Below, in pieces: positions 1 through 7,493 of a stretch of DNA of 64,000 bases. Numbering within the stretch: the stretch's first letter is position 1; every line of letters begins with the position of its first letter. Made by a program: the position numbers and the translations under genes. The notes beneath the pieces are model-generated. The model saw only the letters and a program-made list of their open reading frames with translations. It did no database searches and was not told where the DNA came from. Origin of the DNA: Gottfriedia sp002574545 (GTDB lineage: Bacteria; Bacillota; Bacilli; Bacillales; Bacillaceae_G); the NCBI GenBank assembly GCA_052180195.1, contig CP197469.1. One strand, given 5' to 3'.

Positions 1-189
1 ATTCTTTGCTTTTTCATATTCACCAGGTGTCCTAAAACCATCTCCATCTAAAATACTAGGTAAATGCTTCGAATAAATCCCTAAAACGATTGAAAATACA
101 GCTAAAATTGCAATAACAAAATATCGGAATTGATAAATCGATCGCCCCACCTTTTTCCACGCACTATTTTCACTTACTGTACTTTTCAT
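1..189 (-). CDS. MMPL family transporter, N-terminal fragment
   Basis: The gene reads leftward and is cut by the window edge, so only the first 63 codons are seen. The protein starts MKSTVSENSAWKKVGRSIYQ, followed by a hydrophobic segment at about residues 23-41 and then SKHLPSILDGDGF, which is typical of the first helix and start of the large outer loop in MMPL/RND-like membrane transporters (YdfJ type). The ATG at 189 has a good ribosome binding site (AAGGAGTGG) just upstream. The substrate cannot be told from this fragment; members of this family move lipids, drugs or other hydrophobic compounds. The family assignment is from recognition of the N-terminus only. Confidence 0.6.
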   Translation of the reverse strand, partial: MKSTVSENSAWKKVGRSIYQFRYFVIAILAVFSIVLGIYSKHLPSILDGDGFRTPGEYEKAKN

Positions 190-366
190 TTTTCCACTCC
201 TTATATACATATCCTACCAATATCTTATCAAACTGATGTAAATTCGCCTATTGATTTATATTTTGAGTCAGAAAATTTATTAAATTAGACTAAATCCAAG
301 TGGTAAACAATAAAGCAGCCAACTTGTCGCATTAACCTCGATGCCAATTTTTCTTTTCTTAATGTG

Positions 367-415
367 TAAAAAAAAACGCTTATAATATAAATCAATTGAT
401 TTATATTATAGCGTT
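367..415 (-). terminator. Intrinsic terminator of yuiD
   Basis: A long AT-rich inverted repeat (AACGCT...AGCGTT, about 375-415) is followed on the minus strand by a run of T, directly after the yuiD stop codon. Confidence 0.8.
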
Positions 416-839
416 AAAATTTTGAAACGATGATTGCAATGATGATTCCGATTAATGCTCCAACAACAACCTCATATGAAGTATGACCGACAAGTTCATT
501 TAATGCTTTATAATTTTTAATTCTTCCATGAAAAAAATCATTTAATAACTTTGCATGTTTACTTACTGCTAACCTTACACCTGAAGCATCATACATGATA
601 ATCGTAGCAAAAATAGCTGAAATTGCGAAAGTAACATCTCCAAATCCTTCTGTTAATCCAACACTTAACGCTAATCCAGTCACTGTTGAGGAATGTGAAC
701 TTGGCATACCACCAGAAGCAAAAAACTTAGCTATATCAAATTCTTTTTCTTTAAATAAATGGATAATGACTTTTAAAAACTGCGCAATAAACCACGCAAT
801 AACAGCTGAAATTAATGGTTCGTTATGAAGTATCGTCAA
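414..839 (-). CDS. yuiD: YuiD-like divergent PAP2 family membrane protein
   Basis: A 141-residue membrane protein of the divergent PAP2 (DUF212) family, related to acid phosphatases and vanadium haloperoxidases. Visible family motifs are GGMPSSHS (about residues 43-50), MYDASGVR in the middle and GHTSYEVVVGALIG near the C-terminus, where the Ser-His and Gly-His pairs correspond to phosphatase active-site motifs. Four hydrophobic segments are seen. The start is TTG at 839, chosen because AAAGGAGG lies six bases upstream and no ATG is better placed. The physiological substrate is unknown; B. subtilis YuiD is the closest relative I recognise. It is transcribed alone and ends in its own terminator. 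Confidence 0.8.
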   Translation of the reverse strand: MTILHNEPLISAVIAWFIAQFLKVIIHLFKEKEFDIAKFFASGGMPSSHSSTVTGLALSVGLTEGFGDVTFAISAIFATIIMYDASGVRLAVSKHAKLLNDFFHGRIKNYKALNELVGHTSYEVVVGALIGIIIAIIVSKF

Positions 840-1120
840 AGAGAACCTCCTTTTAGGTGTTACGAATTGTTATTCCATTATTATATTTCTTAACTATTTG
901 TATATTCATTAATAGCTTATTAAGAACAAAATAATTTTTGTTAAATACTAAAATCCTAAACAGACTTTTTATAATTATAATTAGTTCAATTAATTATTTA
1001 TCATAATCTTTTTTTACTTCTAATTACTAGTTAATATTTTACATAAATTTGGGAAAATTTCATCACATAATACAAAATTATGAAAATAAAAAAATTTTTC
1101 ATAAATTATCATTTTTGAAA

Positions 1121-1148
1121 TTGACAATCCATATAATTCTGATAGACT
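1121..1148 (+). promoter_or_regulatory. Promoter of the yezD-cysH sulfur operon
   Basis: TTGACA at 1121-1126 and TAGACT at 1143-1148 with a 16-base spacer make a plausible sigma-A promoter about 30 bases before the yezD start. The -35 is perfect; the -10 is poor. The 270 bases upstream (840-1120) are very AT-rich and hold no gene that I can see. I looked for a SAM riboswitch and did not see one. A CymR operator is expected from biology but I cannot point to a convincing copy. Confidence 0.5.
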
Positions 1149-1178
1149 TAGTTGTAATTAAATTCTAGGAGGAAGGTC

Positions 1179-1322
1179 ATGAGCCAAACCAACGACTTAT
1201 CACCCATCATTGAAGTCGTGGAATCGTTACTAAATGGTTTAAGATTCGGAACAATCACATTAGTCGTTCAAGATGGGAGAATTATTCAAGTAGAAAAACA
1301 AGAAAAAATACGATTAAAGTAA
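1179..1322 (+). CDS. yezD: YezD-like small protein (DUF2292)
   Basis: A 47-residue protein, MSQTNDLSPIIEVVESLLNG at the start and ending in VEKQEKIRLK, with an excellent ribosome binding site (AGGAGGAAGG). The pattern of a short amphipathic helix followed by FGTITLVVQDGRIIQVE is that of the DUF2292/YezD family, small Firmicutes proteins usually found beside sulfur assimilation genes and of unknown function. It is the first gene after the operon promoter and is separated from cysH by a strong terminator hairpin, so it should be made even when the rest of the operon is off. Its position suggests a role in sulfur metabolism or its control, but this is inference from context. Confidence 0.75.
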   Translation: MSQTNDLSPIIEVVESLLNGLRFGTITLVVQDGRIIQVEKQEKIRLK

Positions 1323-1352
1323 ATAAGGTTCCTGCTGACTAGAAAAACTAGA

Positions 1353-1406
1353 GGCAGCTCAAAGTCTACATATAAACATGTAGCTTTGAGCTGCCTTTTC
1401 TTTTTA
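1353..1406 (+). terminator. Leader/attenuator terminator between yezD and cysH
   Basis: The hairpin GGCAGCTCAAAG ... CTTTGAGCTGCC (1353-1395) is followed by TTTTCTTTTT. An earlier, weaker hairpin using CTGC ... CTAG AAAAA CTAG ... GCAG (about 1332-1357) shares the GCAG bases with the terminator's left arm, so the two cannot form fully together. No obvious promoter lies between this terminator and cysH, so cysH expression probably needs read-through or antitermination. Confidence 0.8.
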
Positions 1407-1445
1407 GGATAACTTGGCTTCTTTAGTCAATTGGAGGAAAAGAAA

Positions 1446-2147
1446 ATGAGATTTGAAAATTGGAACGAAAAGAGTATTCCTGACTTTTCGATTGAAAATG
1501 AAACAAAAGGTGCACTTGAAGTACTCGAGTGGGCTTACAAAACCTATGGTGATGAGCTAGTTTATGCTTGTAGCTTTGGAGTTGAGGGAATCTTATTAAT
1601 TGATTTAATTTCAAAAGTGAAACCTGATGCAAAGGTTGTTTTCCTAGAGACCGGTCTACACTTCAAGGAAACATATGAATTAATAGACCGTGTGCAAGCT
1701 AAATATCCAAGCTTACAAATAGAAAAGAAAACACCAAGCCTGACTCTAGAAGAGCAAGCAAGTATGCATGGTGATGAGTTATGGAAGCGTGAGCCAAATA
1801 AGTGCTGTCATCTTCGCAAAATCTTACCTCTTCAAGAAGCGCTAAAAGGTGCAAATGCTTGGGTATCAGGCTTAAGAAGAGAACAATCTCCCACAAGGCA
1901 AAAAACAGAATTTCTTAATCTAGATCATAAGTTCAACCTAATAAAAGTTTGTCCCTTAATCCATTGGACTTGGAAAGAAGTTTGGCGATATGTATATTAC
2001 AAAAACCTCCCATACAATCCTTTACACGATATAGGCTATCCAAGTATTGGGTGTGAGGTATGCACATTACCTGCATCAAATTCTTCAGATAGTCGTTCTG
2101 GTCGTTGGTCTGGGTCACAAAAAACTGAATGTGGATTACATGATTAG
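1446..2147 (+). CDS. cysH: Phosphoadenylyl/adenylyl-sulfate reductase CysH
   Basis: CysH reduces APS or PAPS to sulfite with electrons from thioredoxin, in the cytoplasm. The 233-residue protein has the PP-loop-like segment VYACSFGVEG near residue 33, the paired cysteines C120-C121 (KCCHLRK) and C203/C206 (GCEVC), which in this subfamily hold a [4Fe-4S] cluster, and the C-terminal ECGLH motif with catalytic C229. The cluster cysteines are typical of APS-using enzymes; the B. subtilis homologue is known to accept both substrates. ATG at 1446 is preferred over an upstream in-frame TTG at 1431 because GGAGG (1433-1437) sits ideally before the ATG. It is the first gene of the operon after the leader terminator. 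Unlike B. subtilis, no sulfate permease gene follows. Confidence 0.93.
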   Translation: MRFENWNEKSIPDFSIENETKGALEVLEWAYKTYGDELVYACSFGVEGILLIDLISKVKPDAKVVFLETGLHFKETYELIDRVQAKYPSLQIEKKTPSLTLEEQASMHGDELWKREPNKCCHLRKILPLQEALKGANAWVSGLRREQSPTRQKTEFLNLDHKFNLIKVCPLIHWTWKEVWRYVYYKNLPYNPLHDIGYPSIGCEVCTLPASNSSDSRSGRWSGSQKTECGLHD

Positions 2148-2226
2148 TTGTCTATATTAGATGCCCAAAAATAAAAATTTATTCTTACTAACTAGTAAAA
2201 TATGAAAATTTAAGGAGTGTTTAGAA

Positions 2227-3378
2227 ATGAGTTTACCACCGCATGGAGGAGTCTTAATTAATCGATTTAATCCAGAAATTACTATTAAAGAGGATTTGAA
2301 GGAAATTCCTTTAGATTTAATTGCATTAAGTGATCTTGAGTTAATTGGAAATGGAGCCTATAGTCCCCTTACTGGTTTTTTAGGAAAAGATGATTATGAG
2401 CAAGTCGTAAGTACTATGAGATTAAAAAACGGAACTGTATGGAGTATTCCAATTACACTTCCTGTTAGTGGACAAATAGCAAGTAATCTTAAACTAGGTG
2501 AACTAGTTAAACTAACTTGGGAAAATAATGTGTATGGTTTGTTAAAGATTGATGATATTTATACACCTAACAAGTTAATTGAAGCACAGTTTGTTTATGG
2601 TACAACTGACACAAACCACCCTGGCGTAGCAAAAATGTATTCCCGTGGTGATGTTTATTTAGGTGGCGAAGTAACGGTTATTAAACAAATTAACCGGACT
2701 AAATTCACTGAACATTATTTAAATCCAAAAGAAACGAGAGAAAAATTTGCATCATTAAATTGGAAGAAAATAGTTGGGTTTCAAACTCGTAATCCAGTAC
2801 ATCGTGCCCATGAATATATTCAGAAAACGGCACTTGAAATTGTGGATGGTTTGTTCTTAAATCCATTAGTTGGAGAGACAAAATCAGACGATATCCCTGC
2901 AGAAGTCCGAATGAAAAGCTATAAAGTATTACTCCAAAACTATTATCCTACTGATCGTGTATTTTTAGCTGTATTCCCTGCAGCAATGCGATATGCAGGA
3001 CCAAGAGAAGCTGTATTTCATTCAATTGTTAGAAAAAATTACGGCTGCACCCATTTTATTGTTGGTCGTGATCATGCTGGAGTTGGCAATTACTACGGAA
3101 CTTATGACGCACAAAGAATCTTCCAAAATTTTTCACAAGATGAATTAGGAATTTCTCTTTTATTCTTTGAAAATAGTTTCTATTGCTCAAAGTGCGAAAA
3201 TATGGCATCTACTAAAACATGTCCGCACGATAGTGAGCATCACGTAACATTATCCGGTACAAAGGTTCGTGAAATGCTTAAAAAAGGTGAACTTCCACCT
3301 TCTGCCTTTAGTAGAAAAGAAGTAGTTGAGGTACTAATTGAAGGTTTAAAAGAACCTGAATCAATTTCTGTAGAATAG
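2227..3378 (+). CDS. sat: Sulfate adenylyltransferase
   Basis: ATP sulfurylase activates sulfate to adenylyl sulfate (APS), the first step of assimilation. At 383 residues it has the normal length of the monofunctional bacterial enzyme. The ATP-binding motif QTRNPVHRAHE (residues 186-196, with H192 and H195) and the later GRDHAGVG motif are intact. A CxxC pair (SKCENMAST region, and KTC) near the C-terminus matches the zinc-binding site found in many bacterial homologues. AAGGAG lies upstream of the ATG. It stands 79 bases after cysH and only 12 bases before cysC, so the genes are co-transcribed. Confidence 0.95.
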   Translation: MSLPPHGGVLINRFNPEITIKEDLKEIPLDLIALSDLELIGNGAYSPLTGFLGKDDYEQVVSTMRLKNGTVWSIPITLPVSGQIASNLKLGELVKLTWENNVYGLLKIDDIYTPNKLIEAQFVYGTTDTNHPGVAKMYSRGDVYLGGEVTVIKQINRTKFTEHYLNPKETREKFASLNWKKIVGFQTRNPVHRAHEYIQKTALEIVDGLFLNPLVGETKSDDIPAEVRMKSYKVLLQNYYPTDRVFLAVFPAAMRYAGPREAVFHSIVRKNYGCTHFIVGRDHAGVGNYYGTYDAQRIFQNFSQDELGISLLFFENSFYCSKCENMASTKTCPHDSEHHVTLSGTKVREMLKKGELPPSAFSRKEVVEVLIEGLKEPESISVE

Positions 3379-3390
3379 GAGAAAAGTTAA

Positions 3391-3987
3391 ATGTCTAAAA
3401 ATATCGTTTGGCATCAGGCTAGTATTTCAAAAGAAGACCGTCGCCAAAAAAACAATCACCACAGCTGTATTTTATGGTTTACTGGTTTATCTGCTTCAGG
3501 TAAATCAACGATTGCTAACGAGGTTGCAAAAGCTTTATACCATCTTAATGTTCAACAATACGTTTTAGATGGTGATAATATTCGTCACGGCTTAAACAAA
3601 GATCTAGGATTCACTGATTATGACAGAACTGAAAATATAAGACGAATTGGTGAAGTAGCGAAACTATTTGTTGATAACGGACAAATTGTCTTAACGGCTT
3701 TTATCTCTCCCTTTATTGCTGATCGAAATCTAGTTCGTTCATTAGTCGAACAAGGTGAGTTTATTGAAGTTTACGTAGAATGTTCCGTTGAAACTTGTGA
3801 GAGTAGAGACCCGAAAGGACTTTATAAAAAAGCAAAAAATGGTGAAATTCAAAACTTTACCGGTATCAGCTCTCCGTATGAGGCACCATTAAATCCAGAA
3901 ATTACATTAAAAACTGATCTTCAATCTGTACAAGAATGTGTTGAAACGATACTTCAATTTTTAAAGAGTAAAAATTATATTGGGTAA
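3391..3987 (+). CDS. cysC: Adenylyl-sulfate kinase CysC
   Basis: APS kinase phosphorylates APS to PAPS using ATP. The 198-residue protein has a P-loop GLSASGKST at residues 32-40, the DGDNIRHGLN substrate loop near residue 61, the FISPF motif and the mobile-lid region DPKGLYKKAKNGEI. All key residues look intact and the length is normal. It follows sat by 12 bases and precedes the sulfite reductase gene by 12 bases. With CysH carrying the cluster cysteines of APS reductases, the cell may use both APS and PAPS routes, as described for B. subtilis. Confidence 0.95.
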   Translation: MSKNIVWHQASISKEDRRQKNNHHSCILWFTGLSASGKSTIANEVAKALYHLNVQQYVLDGDNIRHGLNKDLGFTDYDRTENIRRIGEVAKLFVDNGQIVLTAFISPFIADRNLVRSLVEQGEFIEVYVECSVETCESRDPKGLYKKAKNGEIQNFTGISSPYEAPLNPEITLKTDLQSVQECVETILQFLKSKNYIG

Positions 3988-3999
3988 GGTGATAATAAG

Positions 4000-5622
4000 A
4001 TGGCATATGAAAAAATATGGAAAGACAATCTTAAACTAAATGAAACTGAAAAAAAGAAGCTCGTTAAGGATGGGCTTAAAATTTATGATGACATCCCTTA
4101 CTATGCTGAAAATGGGTTTGAATCCATTCCAAAAGATCAATGGGATTTGTTTAAGTGGGCAGGATGCTATTTACAAAAGCCCAAAGAAGCCGGATATTTC
4201 ATGATGCGAGTTAATGTTCCGTCTGGCATTTTAACTCATGAACAGCTTATAACATTAGCAGAAATCGCTCGTGATTATGGTCGAGATGTATATGATATTA
4301 CAACTAGGCAAGCAATCCAATTTCATTGGTTAACAATTGATCAAATACCAGATATTTTCTCTCGTTTAGAAAAAGTTGGTCTATCTAGTGCTGGTGCATG
4401 TGGTGATATTACGCGTAATATCGTTGGAAATCCACTTGCAGGAATCGATCCGAATGAATTATTTGATACTTCACCTATTGTGAAGGAAGTTTATGAATTC
4501 TTTCAGTTTAATGAAGAATTCTCTAATCTACCTAGAAAATATAAAATGTCGATCAGTACAAATAAAAATAATGCATCAAATGCAGAAATTAACTGTATTT
4601 CATTTATTCCGGCTATAAAAGAAATTAACGGCAAAGAAACTGCTGGTTTTCATTTAAAAGTTGGTGGTGGGCTATCATCTGCTCCGCATTTAGCTCAAGA
4701 ACTTGATGTATTCTTATTGCCACATCAAGTGAAAGAAGTTGCAATCGCCGTTACAACAATCTTTAGAGATTATGGTTACCGTGAAAAACGCCATCACTCT
4801 CGTTTAAAGTTTTTAGTCGCTGATTGGGGCGTTGAAAAGTTTAAAGAAGTTCTAGAAGGATATACAGGAAAGCTATTAACAAAAGGAAAAGGCTTTGAGG
4901 AGTCATGGAACGCAGGGTATTTTTATGGCGTTCATCCACAAAAACAAGAAGGACTAAATTATGTTGGATTAAGCATACCTGTTGGAAGATTGCATTCTAA
5001 GGAAGTTTTTGAGTTAGCTAGAATCGTTAAAAAATACGGTAATGGTGAAATACGTAATTGTAATTCACAAAATTTAATTTTGCCAAATATTCCAACAGAA
5101 AAACTTGATGAATTATTGAAAGAACCAATACTCGAGAAATTCACTCCAACACCGCCAAAATTTATTGGTTATTCTGTTGCTTGTACAGGAAACGAATATT
5201 GCAATTTAGCTTTAGTCGAAACGAAAGCTCGTATGAAAGATACCGCTTCTTATTTAGATGAAAAAATTACATTAGATGTACCTGTTAGAATTCATATGGT
5301 TGGTTGCCCGAACTCTTGTGGTCAAAGAGCGATCGCTGATATAGGACTACAAGGAATTAAGGCTCGTAATGAGAAAAAAGAATTAGTAGAAGCTTTTGAG
5401 ATCTATGTAGGCGGAACATTAGCCAACGGTGGTAAATTAAATAAAAAATTAAAAGGGAAAGTTGAATCCCCTGCCCTTCACTTAGTTCTAGAAAAATTCT
5501 TACAGCATTTTAGCGAAAATAAACTACCTTCAGAAACCTTTTTAGATTATGTCTCAAGAGTTGGAATTGAAGAATTACAAACCTATTTAACTTCCATTCT
5601 TGAAACTGTCAATGCATCTTAA
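4000..5622 (+). CDS. Ferredoxin-type assimilatory sulfite reductase (siroheme, [4Fe-4S])
   Basis: This 540-residue protein belongs to the nitrite/sulfite reductase (NirA/Sir) family, which reduces sulfite to sulfide (or nitrite to ammonia) by six electrons. Seen in order: TTRQAIQFHWL near residue 105, the CGDITRNIVGNP siroheme-binding segment near 140, KVGGGLSS near 225, and the cluster motifs C395-x5-C401 and C436-x3-C440 (VGCPNSCGQ). The operon partners (sat, cysC, cysH, siroheme genes) point to sulfite as substrate. B. subtilis uses the flavoprotein pair CysJI instead, while the B. cereus group has this single-subunit type. The electron donor, presumably ferredoxin, is not encoded nearby. 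Substrate choice between sulfite and nitrite is inferred from context only. Confidence 0.85.
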   Translation: MAYEKIWKDNLKLNETEKKKLVKDGLKIYDDIPYYAENGFESIPKDQWDLFKWAGCYLQKPKEAGYFMMRVNVPSGILTHEQLITLAEIARDYGRDVYDITTRQAIQFHWLTIDQIPDIFSRLEKVGLSSAGACGDITRNIVGNPLAGIDPNELFDTSPIVKEVYEFFQFNEEFSNLPRKYKMSISTNKNNASNAEINCISFIPAIKEINGKETAGFHLKVGGGLSSAPHLAQELDVFLLPHQVKEVAIAVTTIFRDYGYREKRHHSRLKFLVADWGVEKFKEVLEGYTGKLLTKGKGFEESWNAGYFYGVHPQKQEGLNYVGLSIPVGRLHSKEVFELARIVKKYGNGEIRNCNSQNLILPNIPTEKLDELLKEPILEKFTPTPPKFIGYSVACTGNEYCNLALVETKARMKDTASYLDEKITLDVPVRIHMVGCPNSCGQRAIADIGLQGIKARNEKKELVEAFEIYVGGTLANGGKLNKKLKGKVESPALHLVLEKFLQHFSENKLPSETFLDYVSRVGIEELQTYLTSILETVNAS

Positions 5623-5638
5623 AGAAAGTCGGTGACAT

Positions 5639-5857
5639 ATGTTTTTATATCGATTTGAAGCACTAATAGAAAGCCGTGTCGTTCCTATTGTTATTTTAGC
5701 AAGCGATGATGAAAAAGCATTCAAACTAGTTGATACAGAACTTGAAAAATTTTATGTAAAAAAACCGGACGTAAAAGAACTATTAATGTATGAAAAAAAG
5801 AAAGTTAGTCAAAGTGGTGGATTTGTTTTAGATTTAGAAGTTTTAAGTAATCGATGA
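5639..5857 (+). CDS. DUF3906 family small protein
   Basis: A 72-residue protein starting MFLYRFEALIESRVVPIVIL, with three likely beta strands and a helix (DDEKAFKLVDTELEKF), so probably a compact soluble alpha/beta fold. I recognise the DUF3906 pattern; its function is unknown. It begins 16 bases after the sulfite reductase stop with a GGTGA ribosome site and ends 16 bases before sumT, so it is a true operon member. Its fixed place between sulfite reductase and siroheme synthesis genes suggests a helper for the reductase, siroheme delivery or electron transfer; this is inference. It has no cysteine, so it is not an iron-sulfur protein. Confidence 0.75.
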   Translation: MFLYRFEALIESRVVPIVILASDDEKAFKLVDTELEKFYVKKPDVKELLMYEKKKVSQSGGFVLDLEVLSNR

Positions 5858-5873
5858 TGATGAGGTGTGAGGA

Positions 5874-6659
5874 ATGATTGGAAAAGTTTATTTAGTTGGT
5901 GCTGGACCAGGAGATGTTGATTTAATTACAGTAAAAGGTCTAAAGTGCATTCAAAATGCAGATGTCATTATATATGACCGACTAGTAAATAAGGAATTAC
6001 TAGAGTATGCAAAAGAATCCGTCGAGTTAATATACGCTGGTAAACTCCCAAACTACCATGCATTAAAACAAGAAACAATAAATGCTTTCTTAGTCAAATA
6101 TGCAAAAAAAGGAAAAAACGTAGTTCGATTAAAAGGTGGAGATCCTTTCATTTTTGGTCGTGGTGGTGAAGAAGCAACCTATCTTGTAGAACGTGGTATC
6201 TCCTTTGAAATCGTTCCTGGCATTACATCAGGTATAGCAGCTCCAGCTTATGCTGGTATCCCTGTCACCCATCGTGATTATAGTAGTTCTTTTGCTTTTG
6301 TAACAGGTCATTGCAAAGAAGAGGATACAGTTAAATGGTCCTCTTTAGCAAAAGGCATCGACACACTAGCAATTTATATGGGAGTTAATAATTTGCCTTA
6401 TATTCGTCATCAACTAATTTCTAATGGAAAACATCAAGATACTCCAGTTGCTCTAATTCATTTTGGTACGACAAATCAGCAGCGAACTGTCATTAGTACA
6501 CTAAAAAATGTCATATCAGACGTAGAAAAAGAAAAAATAACCAATCCTAGTATGATTATCGTAGGAGAAGTAGTTAAATTACACCATCAATTACAATGGT
6601 TTGAAACGAACTATAACGCGATCACTGAACCTAAAAAAATTAATTATTCAAGTCTTTAA
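5874..6659 (+). CDS. sumT: Uroporphyrinogen-III C-methyltransferase (SUMT)
   Basis: SUMT adds two methyl groups from S-adenosylmethionine to uroporphyrinogen III, giving precorrin-2, the first step towards siroheme. The 261-residue protein has the standard CobA motifs: VYLVGAGPGDVDLIT at the N-terminus (SAM loop), GGDPFIFGRGGEE near residue 88, and ITSGIAAPAYAGIPVTHRD near residue 118. It is a single-domain enzyme with no CysG-like dehydrogenase/chelatase part. GAGGTG lies six bases before the ATG. It is the ylnD counterpart of B. subtilis and is followed by the chelatase gene. Confidence 0.93.
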   Translation: MIGKVYLVGAGPGDVDLITVKGLKCIQNADVIIYDRLVNKELLEYAKESVELIYAGKLPNYHALKQETINAFLVKYAKKGKNVVRLKGGDPFIFGRGGEEATYLVERGISFEIVPGITSGIAAPAYAGIPVTHRDYSSSFAFVTGHCKEEDTVKWSSLAKGIDTLAIYMGVNNLPYIRHQLISNGKHQDTPVALIHFGTTNQQRTVISTLKNVISDVEKEKITNPSMIIVGEVVKLHHQLQWFETNYNAITEPKKINYSSL

Positions 6660-6692
6660 ATTCTCCCTTAAAATGGAATGAGGTGCTTTAGA

Positions 6693-7448
6693 ATGGATGC
6701 AATCTTATATGTATGTCATGGAAGCCGTGTAAAATCGGCTGTCCATTCAGCCATACAGTTTGTTAAAAAAGTACAAAAACAAATCGATTGCCCAATTCAA
6801 GAGATTAGTTTTATTGAACTTTGTGAACCATCAATTTCAGTAGGATTAGAGAATTGTTTGCGTAAAGGAGCAAAATCGGTAACAGTATTGCCGGTTTTAC
6901 TCCTTTCTGCAAATCATGCAAAAGTGGATATTCCTCTTGAAGTAACCAATTTTCAAATGAAATACCCACACATAAATATAAAAATAGCCAATCCAATCGG
7001 TATTCACAAAAATATGATCGAATTAATCCAAAAGCGAATTAATGAAAAAGTTAAGCATATATTAAAGCCAGCTAAAATACTACTAGTTGGACGAGGAAGT
7101 AGTGATCCATTAACAATCGATGATTTCAATTCAATCGTTAAACTTCTTGAAGCAAATTTAAAGCACCCTGTTCTCCCCGCTTTTATGGCAGTATCAAAGC
7201 CATCGATTCACGAAGCTTGGGATCAACTATTGACTGAAAAAAATCAAAAAGTAATTATCATTCCGTATTTATTTTTTTCAGGAACTCTTATGAATGAATT
7301 AAGAGATAAGATAAAAAAGCTGCCTCTAGAAGTGCAAAATAACTGGATATTATGTGAAACCTTAGGGTATGATCACTTAATTTCCTCAATTTTTATTGAA
7401 AGAATAATTGACGCTAAAACAAAAGAATTATTAACTGCAATAAGATAA
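6693..7448 (+). CDS. sirB: Sirohydrochlorin ferrochelatase (CbiX/SirB family)
   Basis: SirB inserts ferrous iron into sirohydrochlorin to give siroheme. The protein, 251 residues, has two CbiX-like halves: the first has the metal-handling CHGSR motif with H9 and a second histidine, H75 (SANHAKVDIP); the second half has the degenerate VGRGSSDP. This matches the two-domain bacterial SirB, whose paired histidines at the active site are known. I chose ATG 6693 because TGAGGTG lies just upstream; an earlier in-frame ATG at 6678 overlaps that ribosome site. The gene is last in the operon. The precorrin-2 dehydrogenase gene (ylnF/sirC), which usually follows, is absent here. Confidence 0.9.
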   Translation: MDAILYVCHGSRVKSAVHSAIQFVKKVQKQIDCPIQEISFIELCEPSISVGLENCLRKGAKSVTVLPVLLLSANHAKVDIPLEVTNFQMKYPHINIKIANPIGIHKNMIELIQKRINEKVKHILKPAKILLVGRGSSDPLTIDDFNSIVKLLEANLKHPVLPAFMAVSKPSIHEAWDQLLTEKNQKVIIIPYLFFSGTLMNELRDKIKKLPLEVQNNWILCETLGYDHLISSIFIERIIDAKTKELLTAIR

Positions 7449-7490
7449 AAGCTCTTGTTTCCTCTAATGGAAAACAAGAGCTTAATTTTT
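7449..7490. terminator. Terminator between sirB and alaT (convergent genes)
   Basis: AAGCTCTTGTTT ... AAACAAGAGCTT followed by AATTTTTAG on the plus strand; A-rich on the other side, so it may serve both converging operons. Confidence 0.85.
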
Positions 7491-7493
7491 AGT

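Noticed and set aside
840..1178. SAM riboswitch (S-box) before the sulfur operon
   Set aside because: No conserved S-box core sequence is present; the leader is short and AT-rich.
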